Positions 8,921 through 18,825 of a stretch of 64,000 bases of DNA are shown here, piece after piece. The notes beneath the pieces were generated by a model. The model was given only the letters and a program-made list of their open reading frames with translations. It searched no databases and had not been told where the DNA came from. This DNA comes from an uncultured Tenacibaculum sp. GTDB lineage: Bacteria > Bacteroidota > Bacteroidia > Flavobacteriales > Flavobacteriaceae. The DNA lies in assembly GCA_947496185.1 (NCBI GenBank), contig CANMCD010000001.1, forward strand, positions 186,001 to 250,000, read 5' to 3'. A program made the position numbers and the translations under genes. Within the stretch, counting starts at the first letter, position 1; each line of letters starts with the position of its first letter.

Positions 8921-10429
8921 ATGAGAGATACTATTTTAGCAATAGTCGTTATTGTGAATGTTTTATGTGGGATTTTGGTTTATTTTTTACCAGATATAGG
9001 TAATTACATACTATTAGGTATTGCATCAATAGGTACCATGTTAGCAATTTATGATGCATTTATTCAAAAAAAGCATTCCTTGATGCGAGCTTTTCCAATT
9101 GTAGCTAGGTTACGTTGGATTTTTGAGGAAGAAAGAGAAAAAATTCAACAATATTTTATAGAAGATGATTTAAACGGTACTCCTATCAATAGAGAAAAAA
9201 GGAGTATTGTGTACCAGCGATCAAAAAGAGAAATAGAAACAATTCCGTTCGGCACGCAACACAATCTATATGGGAAAGGGTATGAGTTTGTAAAACACTC
9301 TTTATTCCCTAAAAACCATCATCATATTAAAGGAGAACGAGTTGTTGTTGGATCCGACAAATGCTCTCAGAAATATGATGCTTCCATTATTAATATTTCT
9401 GCTATGTCTTTTGGTTCATTGAGTAAAAATGCCATTATGGCTTTAAATCAAGGAGCAAAAATGGGAGCTTTTGCACATAATACAGGAGAAGGAGGTATTT
9501 CTCCTTATCATTTACAAGGAGGAGATTTAATTTTTCAAGTAGGGACGGGGTATTTCGGTGCAGGAAAAACCATTGAAGGAAAAAGAGTGTTTGATGAAGA
9601 AATTTTTCGATTAAACGCGATGAGGCCTGAAGTGAAAATGATTGAAATTAAGTTTTCACAAGGAGCAAAACCCGGTCATGGTGGTATACTACCTGCAAAG
9701 AAAAATACGGAAGAAATTGCAAAAATAAGAGCGGTAACTCCTTTTACAAGAGTTGATTCTCCACCTAATCATGCAGCATTTTCTAACTTTGATGAAATGA
9801 TAGCGTTTTTACAGAAAGTACGTGATTTGTGTGATGGAAAGCCAATAGGTATAAAATTGTGTGTGGGAAACAATGAAGAGATAGAAGCGATGATCAAAGC
9901 TTTTGCAAAAGTTAATAATTATCCTGATTTTATAGCTGTTGATGGAGCTGAAGGGGGGACAGGTTCAGCGCCTTTGGAATTTACTAACTATATAGGAACT
10001 CCTTTGATAGAAGGGTTGATCTTTATAGACAAAATGTTAAAAAAACATGGATTAAGAAAGGAAATAAAAATTATAGCAAGTGGAAAAGCAGTAGACGCCT
10101 TTGATGTGGTAAAATATTTAGCATTAGGAGCAGATATTATTGGCATGGCTCGAAGTTTTATGTTAAGTTTGGGCTGTATACAAGCTCGTGAATGCAATTT
10201 AGACAGTTGTCCTGTAGGAGTCGCGACTCAAGATGAAGATTTGGTGGGAGCATTGGTAGTTGAAGATAAAAATGTTCGTGTAAAAAACTATCATGATAAA
10301 ACTATTGAGGCGGTTAAAGAAGTTGTTGCAGCTATGGGTATCGATACTATTTCAGATGTTAGTACCGAGCATATATACAGAAGAGATTCAAATAATGAAA
10401 TTATTACATTGAAAAAACTCTATTATTAA
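8921..10429 (+). CDS. FMN-binding glutamate synthase-family protein
   Basis: 502 aa. Two N-terminal transmembrane segments (about residues 3-45) precede a glutamate-synthase-type TIM barrel: ISAMSFGSLS near residue 160, NTGEGGISPYH near 190, FSQGAKPGHGG, GVDGAEGGTGSAP-type loop (AVDGAEGGTGSAP), and the CNLDSCPVGVATQ cysteine region expected for the iron-sulfur site. It has the FMN/glutamate-forming domain but neither the glutaminase nor the NADPH subunit, so it is not a classical GltB. Such stand-alone, membrane-anchored versions are common in bacteria and of uncertain reaction. The next gene starts 26 bp downstream. Confidence 0.88.
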   Translation: MRDTILAIVVIVNVLCGILVYFLPDIGNYILLGIASIGTMLAIYDAFIQKKHSLMRAFPIVARLRWIFEEEREKIQQYFIEDDLNGTPINREKRSIVYQRSKREIETIPFGTQHNLYGKGYEFVKHSLFPKNHHHIKGERVVVGSDKCSQKYDASIINISAMSFGSLSKNAIMALNQGAKMGAFAHNTGEGGISPYHLQGGDLIFQVGTGYFGAGKTIEGKRVFDEEIFRLNAMRPEVKMIEIKFSQGAKPGHGGILPAKKNTEEIAKIRAVTPFTRVDSPPNHAAFSNFDEMIAFLQKVRDLCDGKPIGIKLCVGNNEEIEAMIKAFAKVNNYPDFIAVDGAEGGTGSAPLEFTNYIGTPLIEGLIFIDKMLKKHGLRKEIKIIASGKAVDAFDVVKYLALGADIIGMARSFMLSLGCIQARECNLDSCPVGVATQDEDLVGALVVEDKNVRVKNYHDKTIEAVKEVVAAMGIDTISDVSTEHIYRRDSNNEIITLKKLYY

Positions 10430-10455
10430 CCAATAATATTTAAACCTTTTTAGTT

Positions 10456-12219
10456 TTGAAAAAAATTGTAAAAATTTGGGATTATTTAAAACAACCGTCA
10501 AATAGTATTCCCGTATTACTAGTCATAGTAGTTGCTTTTATACCTTTAGTACTTCGTCTTCATGTTGAGGATAAAAGTATTTATTCAACCGCTTACAGAG
10601 AGTTTTTATATACTAATTTTAGATTTGACATATTCCATTATTACAAGGGAGTAGTCTTAATTTTAGTTTCCTTTTTATTACTGCTAAGTATTATTGTAAA
10701 GAAAAAACTTAAACTTCAAAGATGGAATATTCTGTTGGTTATAATATGCTTTTTTGTGCTTTTTTCTTCGATATTATCACCTTATAAAGGGTATACTATT
10801 ATGGGAGGCTCAAAATCTTTTCAAGGTGTTTTTGTTTGGTTATCATACTTATTCCTGATTTTTGCTGCTAGTCAGGTTAAAGAACTTAAGCATTTTAAAT
10901 TAATAGCTTACACAGCAATTGTTACGGGAGTTATTTTAGGAGTTTTCGGAATTTTCCAGTTAATAGGTTTTGACCTAAGATTTTACCTTGAAGGGTTAAT
11001 TTACCACTCAGGGTATAAAATGAAAGTAAGTAATAAGTTTATAGGATTAACTAATTCCCTTTCTTTCAATACAAATTATTACGGGGTATTTATGTTGTTG
11101 TTAACAATACTAAGTAGTACATTGTTTTTTTATTTCCAAAAAAGGAAATGGGAAGTCATTTCACTAGTGGCTTATCTATTTATTTTTTCAAACTTAGTAG
11201 GATCTTATTCTAGAGCTTCAAACTATACATATTTTGTATGTGTTTTAATTATATTTTTCTTACTTAGAAATAAAGGAAAGCAATTTTTTAAAAAAGCAGG
11301 TGTATATGTTGTACTCTCCGTATTGGTTTTTTTCATCGTAAGTTCTTTTTTAAATAGAACCAATAAGCTTATCAATCCAAATGTAATGGGGGCTAAATTT
11401 TCAGGGACATCATTAAAAGATATTAAGGTAACGGATAGTTTGATGGCGATTTTTCCCTATGAAAATAAACCATTATATATAGGAGTTAGTAAAAGAGGAG
11501 GATTGAACTTTGCTGCTGATAAGAGTTTTAAAAACGTATTAAAGGTTACTAAAGGTGATACCCTAACTTTTAAAAATACAGCTTACAAACATTATAAGTT
11601 TTATTTTTCAAAAACAAACTATTATAATCCGATAAACTTAGTGTATGATAATGCTTTTACGATTCCTATTGTTGTTGATAAAGGAGGTTTTTATGTATAT
11701 GTCAAAGGGAAATTACGTCCTTTTATAAATCCAGAAAAATGGGAATACTTTCATAAGAACAATCGTATAGTTTCGAGTAGAGGGATGATATGGGCATTAA
11801 GTGGTCCAATATTAAAGAAAACAATGGTACTAGGTTATGGAGCAGATGCTTTTCCGTTAGCTTATCCTAATGAAGATTATGTGAGTCGAATAAAAACCTA
11901 TGGTAACATAACGAATTCATATGTGGCAGCATCGCACTCGTTGTACTTTCAAATAGGAATTGAGTTTGGAGTAATTGCCTTATTATTATTTATCGTTTTG
12001 GTAGGTTGGTATTTGTTATCCTCTATAAAAACATTAGTGAAATCGTCTTTTGATCACTGGATGCATTACTTTAATATGGCCTGTTTCTTAATGGTACTTT
12101 CTTTTATGATAACAGGGCTTACTAATTCAAGTGTGCTCTCTTCATCTACCAATTTTTGGGTGTTTTTGGGACTTGGTTTTGCAGTAAATAATTACTTAAG
12201 GGAAAAGTCAATCAGTTAG
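10456..12219 (+). CDS. O-antigen ligase/polymerase-like membrane protein (Wzy_C family)
   Basis: 587 aa with about ten or more hydrophobic helices. The best signature is the periplasmic loop and following segment SSRGMIWALSGPIL..LGYGADAFPLAYP (about residues 435-475), characteristic of O-antigen ligase family proteins; a second block NYYGVFMLLL..SYSRASNYT is typical of the preceding helices. A roughly 100-residue extracytoplasmic insertion (about 320-430) is unusual in size. The only in-frame start is TTG at 10456; the next Met is far inside the protein. Likely glycan polymer ligation or polymerisation, target unknown; no other polysaccharide genes are adjacent. Confidence 0.72.
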   Translation: MKKIVKIWDYLKQPSNSIPVLLVIVVAFIPLVLRLHVEDKSIYSTAYREFLYTNFRFDIFHYYKGVVLILVSFLLLLSIIVKKKLKLQRWNILLVIICFFVLFSSILSPYKGYTIMGGSKSFQGVFVWLSYLFLIFAASQVKELKHFKLIAYTAIVTGVILGVFGIFQLIGFDLRFYLEGLIYHSGYKMKVSNKFIGLTNSLSFNTNYYGVFMLLLTILSSTLFFYFQKRKWEVISLVAYLFIFSNLVGSYSRASNYTYFVCVLIIFFLLRNKGKQFFKKAGVYVVLSVLVFFIVSSFLNRTNKLINPNVMGAKFSGTSLKDIKVTDSLMAIFPYENKPLYIGVSKRGGLNFAADKSFKNVLKVTKGDTLTFKNTAYKHYKFYFSKTNYYNPINLVYDNAFTIPIVVDKGGFYVYVKGKLRPFINPEKWEYFHKNNRIVSSRGMIWALSGPILKKTMVLGYGADAFPLAYPNEDYVSRIKTYGNITNSYVAASHSLYFQIGIEFGVIALLLFIVLVGWYLLSSIKTLVKSSFDHWMHYFNMACFLMVLSFMITGLTNSSVLSSSTNFWVFLGLGFAVNNYLREKSIS

Positions 12220-12236
12220 ATATAGAAAAAAATAAT

Positions 12237-13319
12237 ATGGATTTAGAAGGAGTAAAATTGACTCGTTATCCTGTCACACAAGATAAATCGTTGCGAGCGT
12301 GGAGTTCGGCTGAATTATTAGCAACAGATTATATAAAGGATTGTTCAGTAGAAAAGATACATTTGTTTAACGATCGTTTTGGTGTTTGGAATACGTTATT
12401 ATCCGAAAAAGAATTAACAACAATATGGACGTATGCTAGTCAAAAAAAAGCCATATCATTAAACTTAACGAATAATAGACTACCTGCTCAAGTAATTTAT
12501 AAAACACCTTTAGATAGTTTAGGGAACGTTGATTTGGCATTACTTAAAATTCCAAAGTCAATAGAGCTTTTTGAGTTGTTTTTACAGCAAATTTATCAGG
12601 CATCCAATTCAACTACTGAGGTAGTTTGTTGTTTTATGACAAAGTATTTTACAGCCAATATACTAAAGGTTGCCGAATTATATTTTGAAGAAGTTAGGCA
12701 AACCAAAGCATGGAAAAAAGCAAGGCTATTATTATTAAAGAAACCTAAATTAACGATTGTAAATAAAGACTTTATAAACTCTTTTACCTATAATAATAGG
12801 GTATATCATCAGTATTACGGAGTTTTTTCCTCCAATAAAATTGACATTGGAACTCAATTCTTATTACAGAACTTACATATTGATGATAGCGAACAAGAGG
12901 TCTTAGATTTGGCTTGTGGAAATGGAGTAATAGCTAAAGAAGTATCACAGTTTAAATCGAATATTAGGTTTACTTTGATTGACGATTTTAACTTGGCAAT
13001 AGCTTCGTCAAAATTAAATTTGGAAAATGAAAATGCTATTTTTTATTGTGAAGATTCATTAAAAACTATAAAGAAACGTTTTTTTGACTTAATAATTACC
13101 AATCCACCATTTCATTTTGAACATGAAAACAATATTGAGGTAAGCCTAAATTTGTTTAAAGAAGTCGCTCTATGTCTTAAGAAGAAAGGAAGGTTTGTAC
13201 TTGTCGCAAATCGACATTTGAATTATAAAACCCATTTAGCCAAGCTTTTTATGAGTGTTACACTTCTTGCCCAGAATTTAAAATTTGAGGTGTATGAATG
13301 TAAACAACCTAATTTGTAG
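12237..13319 (+). CDS. rlmG: RlmG/RsmC-like class I methyltransferase
   Basis: 360 aa, matching the two-domain RlmG/RsmC architecture: a degenerate N-terminal methyltransferase-like half and a C-terminal SAM-binding half with VLDLACGNGVIAKE (near residue 222) and the catalytic NPPFH motif (near residue 285) used for N2-guanine methylation of rRNA. RlmG methylates G1835 of 23S rRNA in E. coli; RsmC acts on 16S rRNA, and I cannot fully separate the two here. It starts 17 bp after the O-antigen ligase-like gene, so it is probably in the same operon. Confidence 0.75.
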   Translation: MDLEGVKLTRYPVTQDKSLRAWSSAELLATDYIKDCSVEKIHLFNDRFGVWNTLLSEKELTTIWTYASQKKAISLNLTNNRLPAQVIYKTPLDSLGNVDLALLKIPKSIELFELFLQQIYQASNSTTEVVCCFMTKYFTANILKVAELYFEEVRQTKAWKKARLLLLKKPKLTIVNKDFINSFTYNNRVYHQYYGVFSSNKIDIGTQFLLQNLHIDDSEQEVLDLACGNGVIAKEVSQFKSNIRFTLIDDFNLAIASSKLNLENENAIFYCEDSLKTIKKRFFDLIITNPPFHFEHENNIEVSLNLFKEVALCLKKKGRFVLVANRHLNYKTHLAKLFMSVTLLAQNLKFEVYECKQPNL

Positions 13320-13363
13320 CGTTAGTGATACAAATAATTAGGGGTTAATTTTCTTCAAATAGT

Positions 13364-13386
13364 AATTTCTGGAGAGAAATTTTATT
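13364..13386 (+). terminator. Weak hairpin between convergent genes
   Basis: AATTTCT / AGAAATT stem with a GGAG loop, followed by a short T-rich stretch, lying between rlmG and the convergent desaturase pseudogene. AT-only stem, so its strength is doubtful. Confidence 0.35.
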
Positions 13387-13399
13387 GGATAATTAATAA

Positions 13400-14324
13400 T
13401 TAAACGGTTATTGTTTTTACTCTATTTTTCCAAGCATTGTCTCGATATGCTTTTGCTTTTTTTCCACCATCAATATGATTCCATCCCGGAGACATGAATA
13501 AATATTTGATCTTATCTGATAATTTTGGTGTATTTTTGACATCGATCCATAACTCTTTCCACATTAAAAACTGTACATTCCAAAAACTAGTGCGTTTCAA
13601 CTTATCATGCATGATTCCATACTGTATTTTTTCATCAAGTAATTCTGTTTGATAGGTTTTAAAAATTCTATCCCAGAAACTAAATGTTTCGCCATAGTTT
13701 CGATCTAAATAAATATGGTTTTTTGCATGATGAACTCTATGTACCGATGGAGTAACAAAAACTTTTTCTAACCATTTCTGTTTACCTACCATTTTTTTAT
13801 TTATATGGGGGTATGTGGCATATAATCTTGCTACAGGTTCAATACAAAAAATCATTAAAGGTTCGAATCCGAGGATAGGCAACCATATAAAGTTATTAGG
13901 TGTAAAGAATACATCAAATATAGACCCTCTGGCTACTACGGTTAAATTCATTTCTTGTGCTGTATGTATGATGTACGCCATGAAAACATCATAAAATACG
14001 AACTTTATGGCCTAATAAGTGAATAAAAAACACCATAAAATCATATATTAAATAAGCAATGATCCATACATACCATTCGTATCCTAAATCGAATAATCGG
14101 TATTGGTGTAACCAAAACATAACACCCACAATCATGATTTTTGCTAGCAAGAAGTAAGGAATATTTTGTATTAGATATGATAAAATACTAACTAGCCCTT
14201 CTTTTTTATTTTCAATAATACTAGTAATAATTAATGTTCCCCATTCAATAAGCATAATGATTAATACAATTAGGCTAGTATATTGTGTGCTTTCAGCAAA
14301 GTGTTGAATTGATGTAATGTTCAT
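13400..14324 (-). pseudogene. Fatty acid hydroxylase/sterol desaturase, broken copy A
   Basis: Originally one membrane di-iron hydroxylase of about 305 aa. The 5' part runs from the ATG at 14324 through four hydrophobic segments to HLLGHKVRIL, then meets an in-frame TGA at 13989-13991 exactly where the neighbouring paralogue has TGG (Trp). The frame continues as CFHGVHHT and is then shifted by a 4-bp tandem duplication (TATG unit on the + strand, about 13962-13969). The rest (AQEMNLTVVARGS to the end at 13400) is intact, including the HRVHHAKNH histidine box. Two independent lesions make a single sequencing error unlikely. Restart at the ATG at 13981 is conceivable but would drop the first histidine box and the membrane region. 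Confidence 0.85.
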
Positions 14325-14367
14325 AGTATGAGTAGTTGTTAAAGTTAGTTTTTAATTTTTGTAATTT

Positions 14368-15270
14368 TTAAGAATGGTGTTTATTATTCCAGGCTTCTTT
14401 TCTATATTCTCTTGCCTTTTTACCACCATCAATATGATTCCAACCAGGATGTTTAAATATATATTTCACCTTATCTTTCATATTAGGTGCACTTTTGATA
14501 TCATTCCATAGATGTCTCCATAAAAGAGTTTGTACATCTAGTAAGTTTTTAGAGTTCATTTTGTCATGCATAATACCATATTCAATCTTTTCATCAAGTT
14601 CTGTTTGAAATGTTCCAAAAATACGGTCCCATATAGAGAAGGTTTCTCCATAGTTTCTATCGAGGTAAATGTGGTTTTTTGAATGATGAACACGATGAAT
14701 AGAAGGGGTGATAAATATTTTTTCAATCCATCCGTTTTTTGCCGGAATGATATTTTCGTTAAAATGTTCGAATAGCCCATACATTCTTGCTACTCCATCA
14801 ACAATAAGTACCATAAAAGGGTCGAAACCTAATAAAGGTAGCCATATGATGTTGTGAGGAGTTAAAATAATATCTATAAAAGACCCTCTAACGGCTACAG
14901 AAAGTTTCATTTCTTCTGCTGTGTGATGAACTCCATGAATACACCAAAACAATCTTACTTTATGTCCTAAAAGATGAATGATGTAAAAAAAGAAAATCAT
15001 AAAGTAAGTAACAAGCAGCCCAGACATACCATTCATATCCAAGGTCGAATATTTTATATTGGTATATCCATATCATAAACCCAATTATGAAGGCATTTAA
15101 AAAATGTAAGGTATTATCTCAATAAAATAAGAGAGAAGGTTGATAAGCCCATTTTTGTTACTTTTAATTTTTTTTGAGGCAATTAATATGCCCCATTCTA
15201 ACAAGACGGAGACCACAAAAATTATTGTAAATTTTCCATCCAAATTTTCTAGTAGGTTTTGAATATTCAT
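14368..15270 (-). pseudogene. Fatty acid hydroxylase/sterol desaturase, broken copy B
   Basis: Tandem paralogue of copy A. Reading from the ATG at 15270 gives a normal N-terminus (LLEWGILI, LLSYFIEIIPYI) that is lost in a T-rich tract near 15095-15105 by a -1/-4 shift. The next stretch (FIIGFMIWIYQYKIFDLGYEWYVW, given here as two blocks around 15040-15090) is readable only in the second frame. A +1 shift in a seven-T run near 14984-14990 restores the original frame just before HLLGHKVRLFWCIHGVHH. The remaining 3' part is open to 14368 with all histidine boxes. The open frame starting at 15042 begins with an out-of-frame artefact and is not a native start. Confidence 0.83.
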
Positions 15271-15755
15271 TTATTTAGATTTAATAAAAATACAAAAATA
15301 ATTTAACTAGCCCAGATAACAAGTGAAGTTTAGTGATGTAGCGTAGAATTATTTATATTGTTTTAAATTAACATTAGTTTTTTTTTAGATCAAAAAAGTA
15401 GTATAAAAACTGTTTATTTTTAGTTGATTCTGTTTAATTATTGCTTAATTATTTGCTTGTTGGATGTGTTTTTGTTTTTTTTTAACAGAGAAAAATATCA
15501 GAAACTTGAATAAAGGCTGTTATATTAATCGGCTTACTTCTTAATTGTACAATAGTTAATTATTTGTGAAATTTTACCTTGTTTAACGTGTTGGAATATT
15601 TGATTTAGTATTTTAACGCCAGATTATTAGTTAACTATATTAATATTTAACCCTCTTTTTACATAGATCGATTTTCATTTTTAAGTTAGAGTTTTGTTTG
15701 TAGTCATGTACAAACATATTAGATCAAAAAATCAATAACTATATATACTTAAATT
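15271..15755. other. Intergenic region between desaturase remnant and TonB receptor
   Basis: 485 bp, very AT-rich, no open frame worth calling. It separates divergent units, so it should hold promoters for both. The only structured site is the inverted repeat at 15695-15716, described separately. Confidence 0.4.
15695..15716. promoter_or_regulatory. Operator-like inverted repeat upstream of the TonB receptor
   Basis: TGTTTGTA and TACAAACA, an 8-bp perfect inverted repeat with a 6-nt spacer, ending 39 bp before the receptor ATG. Spacing and symmetry fit a dimeric repressor/activator site; no regulator is encoded nearby. Confidence 0.4.
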
Positions 15756-18533
15756 ATGAAAAAAATATTTTTTCTTACATTGTTTACCCTCATTCATTTA
15801 AAACTACTAAGTCAAAAAATAAAACTTCAGGGAGGTATTTATAATGAATATGATATACCTATAGAAAATGCATTAGTTAATGTGTTGGGAACCAGTGATG
15901 AGTCTAAAACAGATGCTGCTGGTTTTTTTTCAATAGAAACAAATATTCATGCTATTTATAAACTAAAAATAGTACATCCATTATTCAATAATAGAGTAGT
16001 AACTATCAAAGAACCAATAAAAATTGATAAGATAAAAATTAAATTATTTTCATCGCTCAATATGCTTGATGAAGTTGTTGTAACTGCTTCAAAGACGAAA
16101 GAGAGGAGTATTGAAGCACCTGTGATTGTATATAAAATGAGTGCTTTAGAAATGAAAAATAGTGGAGGTATTAATCACTATGATGCTATTTCTAAAATGA
16201 GAGGATTACAAAGTTTATCCTCAAGTATTTTTTTGCCCTCATATAATACTAGAGGATTTTCAGATGCAGCTAATTTTAGATTTAAACAAATGTTAGATGG
16301 GTATGATACACAGTCTACTATAGGATTGTCAGTAGGAAATAGTCTCGGGGTTTCAGATCTGGATATCGTATCTGCTGAATTAATACATGGAGCCTCAAGT
16401 TCTATATACGGTTCTGACGCTTTTAATGGATTGTTAAGTATGTATTCTAAAAATCCTTTTGATTATCCGGGGTTAAGTTTTCAATCAAAATTTGGAACTA
16501 CAGTTCAAAACGCTGCAGGTGTCAACCCTTATTTCGAACAAGATTTAAGAATAGCACATCCTTTCAACGATAAGCTAGCGATTAAAATTGATGTGAATTA
16601 TCGCAAAGCTCATGATTGGATTGGAACAGATTATAATCACCGAGTTCCAAACGGACAATGGGATAATAGGGCCTATTTTCAATCCTTAGATATTAATAAC
16701 CCAGATGGATATTTGTTTCATGATGCATTGCATCGTCTGGGAGATGAATACAGTAATGGTGTTGGAAATATTCGTTCGGTGACAACGTTAAGGCATAAAG
16801 ACGGTAGTTCTTTACAATTTGCTCCAGGGACGTTGACTAGAACAGGAATTTCTGAAAAAGATCTTTTTACGCTTTCAGACGTTTTCAATAATGAGATGAA
16901 AAGCTTTAGAGGTAACTTTAGCCTTTTTTATCGACCTAATAAAGATTGGGAGTTAGAGTTGCTTTATAAGTATTCATTTAGTGATTGGTTGATCAGGAGC
17001 AGTTCTACCTTCCCTCAGTTTGATTATTTACAACGTTTTTATCTATTTAGAGTAAATAGAAATGAACAGTTAAAATTTAGAGCTTATCATTTAAAATTAG
17101 ATAATTATAAGGGTAGTTGGTCAGCAGTAAGTGCTGCAAACGCAATTCAAAAATCGTTAAGATCTGACGAAGATTGGGCAAATGATTTTGCTAATAACTA
17201 TTATGAAACAGGGTCTTTAAGAGAAGCAAGGTTGTTTGCTGATAGATTTATGCCAGGTGGAGCTGAATTTAATATAGAAAACTTTGACGCAGCTTTAGCA
17301 GCAACAACTCAGAATACTTCATTTGTAAATTCGGGAGATGGGATTATAGCTGGTTCACAGGCAGTAGATTTTTCTAGTTACACCAATTTTGATTTTGAAT
17401 ATAATTTTAAAGATGAATTACCTTTTCAACTTAACATGGGACTAAATTATAGAAATTATCATATAAATAGTGAGGGTGCTTTTTATAACGACGGGGAATT
17501 GGGGTTTGGAAAACCCATATCTTTAGATCAATTTTCAGCAAACATTATAGCACAAGATACCTACTTTGATGATAACTTACGACTTTCTTTGGCTTTTCGA
17601 GTAGATAAACAAAGTGATTATAAAGTAAACTCTTCTCCAAGAATAAGTGCAGTTTATCTTTTTGGTAAGAATAAAAATAACTCTATAAGAGCTTCTTATC
17701 AAACAGGATATAGAAATCCGAGCGTTCAAGAAGGGTATTTTAGGTTACAGTTAACTTCAGTATATACTATAGTTGGAGCTGCAAAAAGTTCATTAGAGAA
17801 CTTTATATATCAAGGAAATTCAGGGAATACCTATACAATGCAAGAAATATTGCAAGAAATAGCTCCTACATTTGAACCGATTCAACCTGAAAGAAACTCA
17901 AGTTTAGAGTTTGGGTTTAATTCTTTAATAAACAATCGTCTAAAGTTTAATTTGAACGGCTATTATACTAGGTACAAAAACTTTATTAATAGGCCTAACA
18001 TATTTTTTAGACCAGGTACACCTGATTTTCAGATTTTTGCCATAAGGCAGAATAGAAATGAGACTATATTTAGTTACGGAGCTGGATTAGGAATAGACTA
18101 TTTATTTTCAGATCATATCAAAGCAAGTATGTCATATGATTGGAATTCATACGGAACCAATGATTTTCTTCCTACCGATAATAGTTTAGATGATAATGTT
18201 GAAAAAGAAGCTTTTTTAAGAAGCTTACAGTTTAATGCACCAAATCATAGAGGAAGTATTACGATTCAAGGAAATGATTTAGGAGCTAAAGAACGTTTAG
18301 GGTTTTCTTGGACAACCTATTTTAGTGATTCATATAATTATTATAGTAATCTAGGAGAAACTCTAGTGCCTTCTTATAGTACGACGGATGTTTCGTTGTT
18401 TTATGACTTTCCAAATATTTTTACAAATTTAAAAATAGGTGGGACTAATATTTTTAAGAAAGAATATGCACCAATTTATGGAGCTCCGGGTACAGGTAGT
18501 TTGTATTATTTAGCAGTACGATATGAACCATAA
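15756..18533 (+). CDS. TonB-dependent outer membrane receptor
   Basis: 925 aa. A signal peptide (residues 1-19, ending LLSQ) is followed by a carboxypeptidase-like regulatory domain (about 20-105), a TonB-box-proximal stretch DEVVVTASKTKER (about 109-121), a plug domain with IHGASSSIYGSDAFNG (about 210-226), and a beta-barrel ending in an aromatic-rich LYYLAVRYEP. It imports a substrate across the outer membrane using TonB energy. No SusD partner is adjacent, so a glycan-utilisation role is not indicated; siderophore, vitamin or other substrates are equally possible. Confidence 0.93.
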   Translation: MKKIFFLTLFTLIHLKLLSQKIKLQGGIYNEYDIPIENALVNVLGTSDESKTDAAGFFSIETNIHAIYKLKIVHPLFNNRVVTIKEPIKIDKIKIKLFSSLNMLDEVVVTASKTKERSIEAPVIVYKMSALEMKNSGGINHYDAISKMRGLQSLSSSIFLPSYNTRGFSDAANFRFKQMLDGYDTQSTIGLSVGNSLGVSDLDIVSAELIHGASSSIYGSDAFNGLLSMYSKNPFDYPGLSFQSKFGTTVQNAAGVNPYFEQDLRIAHPFNDKLAIKIDVNYRKAHDWIGTDYNHRVPNGQWDNRAYFQSLDINNPDGYLFHDALHRLGDEYSNGVGNIRSVTTLRHKDGSSLQFAPGTLTRTGISEKDLFTLSDVFNNEMKSFRGNFSLFYRPNKDWELELLYKYSFSDWLIRSSSTFPQFDYLQRFYLFRVNRNEQLKFRAYHLKLDNYKGSWSAVSAANAIQKSLRSDEDWANDFANNYYETGSLREARLFADRFMPGGAEFNIENFDAALAATTQNTSFVNSGDGIIAGSQAVDFSSYTNFDFEYNFKDELPFQLNMGLNYRNYHINSEGAFYNDGELGFGKPISLDQFSANIIAQDTYFDDNLRLSLAFRVDKQSDYKVNSSPRISAVYLFGKNKNNSIRASYQTGYRNPSVQEGYFRLQLTSVYTIVGAAKSSLENFIYQGNSGNTYTMQEILQEIAPTFEPIQPERNSSLEFGFNSLINNRLKFNLNGYYTRYKNFINRPNIFFRPGTPDFQIFAIRQNRNETIFSYGAGLGIDYLFSDHIKASMSYDWNSYGTNDFLPTDNSLDDNVEKEAFLRSLQFNAPNHRGSITIQGNDLGAKERLGFSWTTYFSDSYNYYSNLGETLVPSYSTTDVSLFYDFPNIFTNLKIGGTNIFKKEYAPIYGAPGTGSLYYLAVRYEP

Positions 18534-18562
18534 TAAACTTGATTACTAGATTTTTGTATAAG

Positions 18563-18599
18563 ACAGGATTGGTTTTTATTAAAAAATTATCCTGTTTTT
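18563..18599 (+). terminator. Terminator after the TonB receptor
   Basis: ACAGGAT (18563-18569) pairs with ATCCTGT (18589-18595), followed by T-rich sequence, 30 bp after the receptor stop. Confidence 0.7.
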
Positions 18600-18634
18600 A
18601 TATAGATATGTGTATCCTTATGGGTTTGTATTTA

Positions 18635-18666
18635 GTCATTAAATACTATGCCATTCATTTAATGAC
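18635..18666. repeat. Perfect 10-bp inverted repeat
   Basis: GTCATTAAAT at 18635-18644 and ATTTAATGAC at 18657-18666, loop 12 nt, in the 292-bp gap between the TonB receptor and the convergent T9SS cargo gene. Could be a secondary hairpin of the terminator region or a protein site. No gene was found in this gap. Confidence 0.4.
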
Positions 18667-18825
18667 ATCATAATCGATTCTAAGAGTTTTTTTGTTATAC
18701 ATTTTTTCAAAAGGGAGGAATTTATATATTGCTCATATGATGAGTAGTAATTAAAATCAGCTTACAGCTTTTTTGAATTGTAAAACCTAATTATTACTTA
18801 ATTTTTTTATAAACTAGGGTAGCTT

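Noticed and set aside
13400-13981. A separate, intact 193-aa desaturase starting at 13981
   Set aside because: The same histidine-box region continues upstream across a stop and a 4-bp duplication; the piece lacks the membrane part and first box.
14368-15042. A 224-aa desaturase beginning MDMNGMSG
   Set aside because: The first residues are read out of frame between two frameshifts; the true gene began at 15270.
14980-15105. Sequencing error as explanation of copy B frameshifts
   Set aside because: Possible for homopolymers, but copy A next to it has a nonsense change and a 4-bp duplication that are not typical errors, and no other long gene in the window shows shifts; kept as a caveat.
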